DNA of 35,553 nt from Lachnospiraceae bacterium (GTDB taxonomy: Bacteria > Bacillota > Clostridia > Lachnospirales > Lachnospiraceae), in contig JAFZWG010000003.1 in assembly GCA_017617395.1 (NCBI GenBank), positions 1-35,553 on the forward strand, written 5' to 3'. The notes beneath the pieces are model-generated. The model was not told where the DNA came from. It ran no database searches and saw only the letters and a program-made list of their open reading frames with translations. Numbering within the stretch: position 1 is the stretch's first letter; each line of letters starts with the position of its first letter. Shown here in pieces: positions 13,838-21,107 of the stretch. A program made the position numbers and the translations under genes.

Positions 13838-14902
13838 TCAGCGGTTGTAGTAGAAGCTGTCGTCAGGCATCTTGCCGCCCACGGATGCGTTGTTGGCATC
13901 GAAGAGCACCTGCAGGTATGCGGAAGCGGCGGCCTTCATCTCGGCGCCGGTCTTGTAGACGATGTTGCAGTACGGGATCGCCTTCTTCGCAACCGCGGCC
14001 TTGAAAATGTCAAAATGCTCCGCGAGCTCGGCGGTCTGGTCGACGTTCTCGTTCGCGTAAGCCGTGCTCAGCGCGTACTCGTCCAAAAATGCATCCACCG
14101 TCGCCTTGTGCTCGTTGAGATACTTGGTGTTGGCAACGATGACGCCCGTCACAACGGTGGAGTCGTTGGATTTTTCCCACTCCTTGGTGACATCCAGGGC
14201 GATGCGTGCCTTCTCATTTTGCGAAAGAACGGAGATTACGAAGGGCATCGGGAGCATGGCGATCGTGTCGCCCTCGGCGGAAGCCATCTTCGCGGCAACC
14301 TCGCTCGCCTCGGAGAGCATCACGATGGTGACGTCCTTGTCGGGGTCGATGCCGTTGGTTGTCAAGAGGTAGCGGAGCGTGTACTCCGGGGTCGTGCCGG
14401 CGCCGGTTGCGTAGATCGTCTTGCCCTTGAGGTCAGCGACGCTCTGCACGCTCGTGCCGGTGTCGAGGATGTAAAGGACGCCCAGCGTGTTGATTGCAAG
14501 AAGCGTCACACCGCCGTTCGACTTGTTCCAAAGCGTTGCTGCCAGGTTGCAGGGAACGGCCGCGATCGGGATGTCGCCCTTGATCACGGAGCCGACAATC
14601 GCGTCGGCGGAACCTGCTACCGTGAAGTCGTAGTCATTTTTCGACGTGCCCTTCTCGTCGTCGTCCATCAGCTTCAGCATGCCGATGGCCGTGGGTCCCT
14701 TGAGAACCGCGACGCTCACATTCTCGCGAACGGCGGGCGTCTCCGTCGGGGTCGGCTCGGCGGGCGTGTCGGTCGGGTTAGCGCTCTCCGTAGGCGTTGC
14801 TGCCTGCGTCGGCGTAGTCGTTGTGTTGTTGTCGGAGCTTCCGCAGGCCGTCACGCCGAACACCAGCGCGAGGCACAGAAGAATCGAAATCAGTTTCTTC
14901 AT
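13838..14902 (-). CDS. NMT1/SsuA-like ABC-transporter substrate-binding lipoprotein
   Basis: A 354-residue lipoprotein: signal segment and lipobox VTAC (Cys20), a Thr/Pro/Glu-rich linker to about residue 60, then a type-2 periplasmic-binding fold of the NMT1/THI5/SsuA kind (nitrate, sulfonate, taurine or pyrimidine-precursor binding proteins), with VAVLKGPTAIGMLKL, ADAIVGSVIKGDIPIAAVP, and LKGKTIYATGAGTTPEYTLRYLL. ATG14902 is preferred over the GTG at 14914 because AAAGGTGG lies about 8 nt before it and the GTG overlaps that site. No permease or ATPase gene is near, so it is an orphan binding protein here, perhaps served by a transporter elsewhere. Ligand unknown. Confidence 0.88.
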   Translation of the reverse strand: MKKLISILLCLALVFGVTACGSSDNNTTTTPTQAATPTESANPTDTPAEPTPTETPAVRENVSVAVLKGPTAIGMLKLMDDDEKGTSKNDYDFTVAGSADAIVGSVIKGDIPIAAVPCNLAATLWNKSNGGVTLLAINTLGVLYILDTGTSVQSVADLKGKTIYATGAGTTPEYTLRYLLTTNGIDPDKDVTIVMLSEASEVAAKMASAEGDTIAMLPMPFVISVLSQNEKARIALDVTKEWEKSNDSTVVTGVIVANTKYLNEHKATVDAFLDEYALSTAYANENVDQTAELAEHFDIFKAAVAKKAIPYCNIVYKTGAEMKAAASAYLQVLFDANNASVGGKMPDDSFYYNR

Positions 14903-14978
14903 GGAAAATACCACCTTTCTTGGACGTCAGGGCGCGCGTCCCGCGCGCGGCTTCCGTCGTAGTTGAATATGCGCCCAG

Positions 14979-15007
14979 ATTCTAGCATAGCACACCCCGG
15001 ATGTCAA
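14979..15007 (-). promoter_or_regulatory. Promoter of the minus-strand solute-binding gene
   Basis: On the minus strand consensus TTGACA (15007-15002), a 17-bp spacer and TAGAAT (14984-14979), about 80 bp from the start codon. It lies 12 bp from the left edge of foldback copy 3. Confidence 0.75.
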
Positions 15008-15018
15008 GTGCCCGAACC

Positions 15019-15237
15019 GCCGGCCCGATAAGAAAGGACCTATTCTCACGCGCAGATTCAGGGAATCTAAGCGTGCGCGGCGATCTCATGGGCAAGGGCG
15101 TTTCTGCGGGGCTCGCTTCGCTTCGGACAGTCCTCGAAACGCCCTAATCGATCTTGCGCGCGCTAAGATAGCCCTCCCAACGGCCGCGCCGTTGGGAGTC
15201 ATATGCTTGTTCGAACAGGCCCTTTTTCCGGGCCGGC
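15019..15237 (+). repeat. Foldback intergenic element, copy 3 (219 bp)
   Basis: Ends are inverted repeats: 15019-15045 (starting GCCGGCCCG, with GGACCTATTC inside) and 15213-15237 (GAACAGGCCC...GGGCCGGC). The core has stem 15065-15078/15156-15169 (ATCTAAGCG.../...CGCTAAGAT), stem 15095-15103/15137-15145 (AGGGCGTTT/AAACGCCCT, perfect) enclosing a loop almost identical to copy 4 (CTGCGGGGCTCGCTTCGCTT), and hairpin 15174-15184/15188-15198 (11 bp, perfect). It lies between two divergent promoters. The 15238-15397 stretch after it holds nothing recognisable. Confidence 0.8.
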
Positions 15238-15397
15238 CGTTCGGCAACGGACTATCCGGGGGAGATGGCACGGACCTCCTATCGGGCTGCCTTCCGGTCG
15301 TCTCTTTCCGCGAAGGATTTCCGTCCTCCGAGTCGGGAAATGACGGAAAACACGTCGTGGAAGAGTTGGCCCGGAAGGGGGCCAAAAGGGGCAAGGG

Positions 15398-15427
15398 TTG
15401 ACTTTTCGGGGTGGAGTGTGGTACAAT
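15398..15427 (+). promoter_or_regulatory. Promoter of the secreted C39-like protein gene
   Basis: TTGACT (15398-15403), an 18-bp spacer and TACAAT (15422-15427), 82 bp before the GTG start at 15510. Confidence 0.65.
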
Positions 15428-15509
15428 CGCACTTGCCCTTCGACCGTGGATCAACGGGGGAAGAGAAGAGTCGTTGGGTTGCAACAGACAAGCAGGAGGA
15501 TACAGTTTC

Positions 15510-16589
15510 GTGCAACGAAAGCAACGAGCAGTGTCGTTAACGATCGTGTTGGCGATGCTGGTGTGTCTTTTCTCTCAGATGACCGAGCGGGCTGACGCCA
15601 TAAGTGTGTCGCTCGGATCTACGGTGGAGGTTATTTTTGACTCCAACGCACCGGATGGTCATGTCGGAACTCTGAATGGAGAGGCACAGAAGACAAAAAC
15701 GATTTCGTCCATTGAGTACGGTGCGAGCGTCGAGCAGACGCCTGCGTACCGGCCGAAGTGCATTTTCCTCGGGTGGTATACGGACCCGTGGGACGGCGAG
15801 CGGGTGACCGCGGAGACCGCGACAATCGCGACGCACGTGTATGCACACTGGGAATGCGGATTTGACGTTGTCAATCGACAGTTTGATTTTTCGCAGGTAT
15901 TTTTCAATGCATTCCGAAGAGGGGAGTATTCGACGTTCAATTTCGGAACGTGCCGGATCTTCGCAGACGGGAACGGAAAGAACACGTGGTGTTCGGACGC
16001 GGCATTTGTCGAGCTGATGAACCGGGCGCTCGCGTACGACGGACTTCTTCGGGCAGATTATTTCTATGATATCAGAGACATTCTGACGGCGAACTGCAAC
16101 AACAACGGTTGGGTTGCGGGAATGTCGGTTTCGGCGATGCCGCGGTGCTTCTCCGCGTACAACAATGTCGGCGGGTCCGGCGGCGAGAAGCTCAACAACG
16201 ACGGCGTGAACTCGCGCAAGAGCCTTGATATCATTAACGCGTACGGTTCGCGCAACGTGGATCCGACAACGTACACGGTGACGTTCGATTACACGCTGCA
16301 GAAGACGCGCTGGAAGGGAACCAACAAGGATTATATCGCGCGGCTGTTGTCGAAGCATCCGGAAGGATTGTGGATTCGCGTCGCGCACAGCCACAAGGCG
16401 GGCTCGCATTGCTTCATCATTGCCGGCTACGATGAGAAGGGCTTCCTTTACATCGACAACGGCAACTGCAACCGAAGCAACGGCTCGACCGGAATTGTTC
16501 GCTACAATCAGCTGTACGACCACTTCTTCGCAAGCGAGGACGACATGCTGAACAACTACACGCTGGTGGTCGGCTACGTGGAGCGCTAA
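15510..16589 (+). CDS. Secreted putative C39-like cysteine peptidase with InlB-type repeat
   Basis: A 359-residue exported protein. The GTG start at 15510 is chosen because AGGAGG (15494-15499) precedes it and because it gives a normal signal peptide (basic start, hydrophobic core, ADA cleavage near residue 30). Residues ~35-110 look like one Listeria-Bacteroides (InlB B-type) repeat: FLGWYTD, then VYAHWECG. The rest resembles a papain-like C39 fold: Cys161 (TWCSDAAF), His300 (GSHCFIIAGYDEKGFLYIDNG) and Asp316 are in the right order for a catalytic triad. No sortase motif or membrane anchor is present, so it is probably released. Substrate unknown. The triad is read by eye and could be degenerate. 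Confidence 0.65.
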   Translation: MQRKQRAVSLTIVLAMLVCLFSQMTERADAISVSLGSTVEVIFDSNAPDGHVGTLNGEAQKTKTISSIEYGASVEQTPAYRPKCIFLGWYTDPWDGERVTAETATIATHVYAHWECGFDVVNRQFDFSQVFFNAFRRGEYSTFNFGTCRIFADGNGKNTWCSDAAFVELMNRALAYDGLLRADYFYDIRDILTANCNNNGWVAGMSVSAMPRCFSAYNNVGGSGGEKLNNDGVNSRKSLDIINAYGSRNVDPTTYTVTFDYTLQKTRWKGTNKDYIARLLSKHPEGLWIRVAHSHKAGSHCFIIAGYDEKGFLYIDNGNCNRSNGSTGIVRYNQLYDHFFASEDDMLNNYTLVVGYVER

Positions 16590-16630
16590 GCGCCCTCGGG
16601 CAGACAAACCGATTAGACAGGACGAATCGC

Positions 16631-16660
16631 AAAGCGTCCGGGAGCTTCCCGGGCGCTTTT
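16631..16660 (+). terminator. Rho-independent terminator
   Basis: AAAGCG plus CCGGGA (16631-16643) pair with TCCCGG plus CGCTTT (16647-16659), followed by T-rich sequence. It ends the C39-like gene transcript. A TACAAT at 16680-16685 with only a weak -35 in the T-run may start the next operon. Confidence 0.8.
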
Positions 16661-16728
16661 CTTTATGCGGAAAATGTGGTACAATTCTAGGTGTCGCGGG
16701 TATGCCGCGGAAAATGCGAGGAGACGGT

Positions 16729-17847
16729 ATGGGCGAGTCGATTACCATCATTCATACGGCGGATCTGCATCTGGGGATGCAGCCGGAGAAGGACCTTCCG
16801 ATCGGGAAGGAGCGCGCGAGGGAAGTTGCGGAGAGTCTGCCGCGGCTCGTCGCGGCGTGCAACGAGCTGGAGGCGGACCTTCTGCTGATCGCCGGCGATT
16901 TGTTCCACAAGGCGCCCCTGGTGCGCGAGCTAAAGGACGTCGCGTATCAGTTCGGAAAGCTTGCGAAGACGCGCGTCGTGATGATCGCGGGCAACCATGA
17001 TTACATCTCCGCGCGGTCGAACTATCCGGCGTGGATTGCGGCGAACGGCTATGCGCCCGAGGACGCGGCAGATGGCGCGCGGGTGACGATGTTTGCGGGC
17101 GCGGAGGCGGAGAAAGTGTACCTGCCCGAGCTCGGGACGACCGTGTACGGAAGAAGCTTCCGCTCGCAAAATGTGACCGAGGGCATCTATGACGACATCG
17201 TTCCGACGGAGCCGGGCATTCGAATCCTGCTCGCGCACGGCGGCGATGCTACCGACGCTCCGCTGGACGTTAAGAAGATTGCAGGAAACGGCTGGGATTA
17301 CGTGGCGCTCGGACATATCCATAAGCCGGGCATGCTGGCGCCCGGGATTGTGTATCCGGGATCGCCGGAGCCTCTGGATCGGAACGAGACCGGCCCGCAC
17401 GGGTATTCGCTGGTGCGCATCACCGTGGACGATGCGGGGCGGCACAAGACTGATGCGACGTTCGTGCCGTTTTCAAAGCGCGAGTACCGCGATCTGGAGA
17501 TACTGCTTACGGCGGAGACGACGGCCGGAAGTCTTGCGGATGCGGCAGCGGCGGCAATCGCCGCGGACGGCGGTGAGAATCTGTACCGGTTCGTTCTGAC
17601 GGGACGGCGGGATGCGGATTTTGCACCGGATGCGGAGGCATTGGCGGCGCTTGGGAACGTGACGGAGGTCGTCGACCGGACGCTTCCGGAGTACGACCTG
17701 GCGGCGCTTCGCGCGGCAAATGCTGACAACCTCATCGGCATGTTCATCGACGCGCTCGCAGAGCGCGCGGAGACGGATGAGGTGGCGAGGAAGGCGCTGT
17801 ACGAGGGCCTGACGGCACTCTTGCGGCAGAACAAACGAGGATTTTAG
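16729..17847 (+). CDS. SbcD/YhaO-like metallophosphoesterase (DNA exonuclease subunit)
   Basis: A 372-residue calcineurin-like phosphoesterase of the SbcD/Mre11 branch. All metal-binding motifs are seen: Asp12 and His14 (HTADLHLG), Asp57 (IAGDLF), Asn89/His90/Asp91 (AGNHDYIS), His170 (LLAHGGD), and His196/His198 (ALGHIHKP). The C-terminal ~110 residues are the usual capping region. It should be a Mn-dependent nuclease acting with the ATPase encoded 23 nt downstream, like YhaO with YhaN or SbcD with SbcC. ATG16729 follows GAGGAG at proper distance; an in-frame ATG at 16702 lacks one. Confidence 0.9.
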   Translation: MGESITIIHTADLHLGMQPEKDLPIGKERAREVAESLPRLVAACNELEADLLLIAGDLFHKAPLVRELKDVAYQFGKLAKTRVVMIAGNHDYISARSNYPAWIAANGYAPEDAADGARVTMFAGAEAEKVYLPELGTTVYGRSFRSQNVTEGIYDDIVPTEPGIRILLAHGGDATDAPLDVKKIAGNGWDYVALGHIHKPGMLAPGIVYPGSPEPLDRNETGPHGYSLVRITVDDAGRHKTDATFVPFSKREYRDLEILLTAETTAGSLADAAAAAIAADGGENLYRFVLTGRRDADFAPDAEALAALGNVTEVVDRTLPEYDLAALRAANADNLIGMFIDALAERAETDEVARKALYEGLTALLRQNKRGF

Positions 17848-17870
17848 GTCGGAGCGGACAGGAGACGGGC

Positions 17871-20012
17871 ATGAAGATCAAGGGATTGTACCCGGCGGGC
17901 TTCGGAAAGCTTCGCGACCGGGAATATACATTTTCCGACGGGATCAACCTGATTACGGGCGGAAACGAGGCGGGCAAGACGACGCTTCGGCAGTTTTTGA
18001 CGGCGATGCTTTTCGGCTGGGAGAAGGGCCGCGCGAAGGCGGACCCGTACCGGCGCTACAAGCCGTGGGACGGCGCGGGCGTGTACGGCGGCGCGATGGA
18101 CATCGAGGTCGGCGGGAAGGAGTACCGCGTGTGGCGGGATTTTGCGGCGGACGAGAAGACGTTGTCGGTGCAGCAGTACCCCTCGATGCGTGAGATTCCC
18201 GCACCGAACGGGCTGCTGCCGGCGATTGGGTCGGCGCTCACGCGCGCGGGATACGAAAACACGGTCATGGTGCCGCAGGGCAGCGCGCTTCCGGATGAGG
18301 CGCTCTCGGTGCTGTACGCCAACCACATTGCGAACCTTAGCGCGAGCAGGGACCGCGGGCTCGATGTGGCGGAGGCGACGACCGCACTTGCGGATCGGCG
18401 GAAAATGATCGAAAAGCGCAAAACCGCGGATACCGTCTCGGCGCTTCAGAAGTCAATCGCAGCGCTAACGAAGCGCACGGCGGAGCTTGACCGCGTCGCG
18501 GAGGACCTGGCGGAGGTGCGTGCGCAGAAGGAGACAAATGCCGAGAGGCTTCGCGAGCTCGGAGCGCAGAACGGCGGGGCCGAGGAGGCTGCATTTTCCG
18601 AGTGGGAGCGGCGGTACGATGCGTACCGGGGCGACCTGGCGGAGCATGAGATTGCGTGTGAGGCGCTCGAGGCGAAGAGACGGACGAGGGAGGAGCTTCT
18701 GGCGGACCTTCCGGACGTTGCGTCAATCGAGGAGCGCGAGCGGCGGATGGACGAGCTTTTGCGCGCAAAGGAGCGCGAGGATGCGGCGAGAGAGGCCGCG
18801 CGCGCCGAGGTGCAGCGCAGGGAGACGCGCATCGCGTCGAGACGGCGGAAGCTTTCGTGTGTGTGGATTCCCGCGGCAGCGGTGTTGGTGCTTGCGGCTG
18901 CGTGGATCGTGTATCTTGTGATTGCGGGAGGACGCGAGGGCGCGGACGCGGCGAAGCAGACGAGCCTGTGGTCCGACTGGAAATTCTGGCTCGGAATCGT
19001 TGCGGCGACGATCGCGGCAACGGTGTTTGCGGGCGCGATGATCGTGCGGGCGCAGCTTACGAAGCGCTACCGCGAGGTAGTTGCTGCAAGGAAGGCCGCG
19101 GAGGCATCGTCGGACGCGCAGCGGGAGCTGGCGGCCGAGATTGCGATGATGCCGACGGAGGACAGCCTCCATGCGGAGCGTGACTTAGCCGTCGGAGGAA
19201 AGGCGCGCGCGGAGGCGCTGGCGGAGCAGATCGCCGAGCAGGAGCGGGAGCTCGCCGCTGCAGCGGAGATGTTGGCGGCGGAGGAAGCAAAGCTTCGCGA
19301 GGACCTTGCGGCGTTTGAGCCGGAGAACGAAGCGCCGACGCTTACGGACGGAACGATCAGCCGGATCCGCGGGCGGATCCTGGCGAGAAGTGTGCAGGAC
19401 CAGGGCCGCAGGGAGCGGTTGATCACCGAGTCCGAAGCGCTCACGACAAGGATTGCGCGGCTTTCGCAGATTCTGGAGGACGGCGAGGGCGTCGCCGACG
19501 AGATGCTCGAGGCGGAGCGGAAGCTCACGGAAGCGGAGCGGACGCTCGCGGCGGAGAAGACGGACCTTGCGGCATTACAGCTTGCGGAGGATACGATCCG
19601 CGAGATTTCGGCGAATATTCACGACAGTTTCGGGACCGAGCTGAACCGCGCGGTGTCCGAATATGCGGCAGCATTTTCCGGCGGAGCCCACGGCAAATTG
19701 TCCGTCGACGAGGCGTTTACGGTGCGCACGGGCGGCTCCGCGAAGGCGAAGGAAAGCACGCTTCTTAGCACCGGCGCGGTCGAGCAGCTGGCGCTTGCGC
19801 TGCGGCTTGCGAGCGCGGAAAAAATGTATGCCGGAGAGCATTTGCCGCTTGTTTTTGACGATAGCTTTGTGTATTATGATAACGTGCGACTGCGCTCCGC
19901 GCTTAGGCGTCTTGCAACCGTCGGAGAGCAGATTCTGATCTTCACCTGCTCGGACCGCGAGGAGGCGATTCTGGCAGCGGAGGGGATCCCCTTTGCGAAG
20001 GTGGAGATGTAG
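17871..20012 (+). CDS. YhaN-like SbcC/Rad50-type AAA ATPase with central membrane helices
   Basis: A 713-residue ATPase. The N-terminus carries the Rad50-type Walker A GGNEAGKTT (residues 30-38). Two long charged coiled-coil stretches surround two hydrophobic helices at about 329-351 and 371-393. The C-terminus has a signature-like LSTGAVEQLALALRLA (about 631) and Walker B LPLVFDDSF (about 659). This is shorter than SbcC (about 1000), has no CxxC zinc hook, and is of the YhaN kind, where membrane helices replace the hook. It should tether and gate the nuclease encoded just upstream, at the membrane, in DNA-end processing or repair. GGAG precedes the ATG. Confidence 0.88.
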   Translation: MKIKGLYPAGFGKLRDREYTFSDGINLITGGNEAGKTTLRQFLTAMLFGWEKGRAKADPYRRYKPWDGAGVYGGAMDIEVGGKEYRVWRDFAADEKTLSVQQYPSMREIPAPNGLLPAIGSALTRAGYENTVMVPQGSALPDEALSVLYANHIANLSASRDRGLDVAEATTALADRRKMIEKRKTADTVSALQKSIAALTKRTAELDRVAEDLAEVRAQKETNAERLRELGAQNGGAEEAAFSEWERRYDAYRGDLAEHEIACEALEAKRRTREELLADLPDVASIEERERRMDELLRAKEREDAAREAARAEVQRRETRIASRRRKLSCVWIPAAAVLVLAAAWIVYLVIAGGREGADAAKQTSLWSDWKFWLGIVAATIAATVFAGAMIVRAQLTKRYREVVAARKAAEASSDAQRELAAEIAMMPTEDSLHAERDLAVGGKARAEALAEQIAEQERELAAAAEMLAAEEAKLREDLAAFEPENEAPTLTDGTISRIRGRILARSVQDQGRRERLITESEALTTRIARLSQILEDGEGVADEMLEAERKLTEAERTLAAEKTDLAALQLAEDTIREISANIHDSFGTELNRAVSEYAAAFSGGAHGKLSVDEAFTVRTGGSAKAKESTLLSTGAVEQLALALRLASAEKMYAGEHLPLVFDDSFVYYDNVRLRSALRRLATVGEQILIFTCSDREEAILAAEGIPFAKVEM

Positions 20013-20041
20013 CCCGCGGCGCGGGCGGAAAGGACGCGGCG

Positions 20042-20617
20042 ATGAAGAGCTTGGAGGAGCGAATCCTCTCGGAAGGAATCGTGAAGGACGGCGAGATTCT
20101 TCGGGTGGACAGCTTTTTGAATCATCAGATGGACCCGGCGATGTTCCGGGAGATGGCGAAGGAGTGGTACCGCGAGTTTGCGGATGCCGGCGTGAACAAG
20201 ATCCTCACGATCGAGGCGTCGGGCATCGGTCTGGCGGTTGTTGCGGCGGAGGAGTTCGGCTGCCGCGCGGTCTTCGCGAAGAAGGTTTCCGGGCGCAACA
20301 TGGACACCGATGTATACGCGACGAAGATCACGTCGTTTACGAAGGGCAAGGTGTACGACGTCGTCGTTTCGAAGCGATTCTTAAACCCGGGCGACCGCGT
20401 TTTGATCGTGGATGACTTCCTGGCCAACGGCTGCGCGCTCGACGGTTTGATGGACCTGGTCCGCCAGGCCGGCGCGACGCTTGTGGGCTGCGGCATCGCG
20501 ATCGAGAAGGGCTTCCAGGGCGGCGGCACGCGCATTCGCGCACAGGGCGTTCGCGTGCATTCGCTGGCGATCATCGAGAGCATGGACGGGGATCAGATTG
20601 CATTTTGCGAAGAGTGA
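20042..20617 (+). CDS. xpt: Xanthine phosphoribosyltransferase
   Basis: A 191-residue protein matching Xpt in length and order: start MKSLEERILSEGIVKDGEIL, SFLNHQMDP, the LTIEASGIGLAV segment, and the PRPP-binding loop VLIVDDFLANGCALDGL at about 120-136. It makes XMP from xanthine and PRPP in purine salvage in the cytoplasm. It sits in the middle of the operon, 29 nt after the ATPase gene. There is no room for the purine riboswitch that often precedes free-standing xpt, so it shares the operon promoter. AAAGGA is the ribosome-binding site. Confidence 0.95.
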   Translation: MKSLEERILSEGIVKDGEILRVDSFLNHQMDPAMFREMAKEWYREFADAGVNKILTIEASGIGLAVVAAEEFGCRAVFAKKVSGRNMDTDVYATKITSFTKGKVYDVVVSKRFLNPGDRVLIVDDFLANGCALDGLMDLVRQAGATLVGCGIAIEKGFQGGGTRIRAQGVRVHSLAIIESMDGDQIAFCEE

Positions 20618-20642
20618 TCCGTTCGGAAAATGAGGTTTTACA

Positions 20643-21101
20643 ATGCGGTTTTTAGTCCAGCGCGTGACGGAGGCGTCCGTCACCGTTTCGGAAAATGAAA
20701 TAGCGAAGATCGGCAAGGGCTACCTTGTGCTCCTCGGCGTGTGCGACACCGACACCGAGGCCATTGCGGACGCGATGGTGAAGAAGCTTGTGAGCCTACG
20801 GATCTTCGAGGATGAGAACGGAAAGACCAACCGCTCCATCGGTGACGTCGGCGGCGAGATGCTCGTCGTATCGCAGTTCACGCTCTACGCGGACTGCCGT
20901 CACGGAAACCGGCCGTCGTTCACTCGCGCGGGTGACCCGGCTTCGGCGGAGCGATTGTATGAGTACGCGGTCGGAAGACTCCGCGATGCCTACGGCGTGG
21001 CCGTGCAGACCGGAAGCTTCGGCGCGGACATGAAAGTGCGTCTGCTGAACGACGGGCCGTTTACGGTGCTGCTGGATTCGGCGGAACTCGGGAAGGAGTA
21101 A
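20643..21101 (+). CDS. dtd: D-aminoacyl-tRNA deacylase
   Basis: A 152-residue protein matching Dtd (usual length about 145-150). The catalytic motif SQFTLYAD and the cross-subunit motif NDGPFT (Dtd NxGPxT) are both present, with GSFGADMKV between. As a homodimer it hydrolyses D-aminoacyl-tRNA and mischarged Gly-tRNA(Ala). It is 25 nt after xpt. GAGG precedes the ATG. Confidence 0.96.
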   Translation: MRFLVQRVTEASVTVSENEIAKIGKGYLVLLGVCDTDTEAIADAMVKKLVSLRIFEDENGKTNRSIGDVGGEMLVVSQFTLYADCRHGNRPSFTRAGDPASAERLYEYAVGRLRDAYGVAVQTGSFGADMKVRLLNDGPFTVLLDSAELGKE

Positions 21102-21107
21102 GAGAGG

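Noticed and set aside
20013-20041. Purine riboswitch before xpt
   Set aside because: The gap to the upstream gene is only 29 nt, too short for the aptamer.
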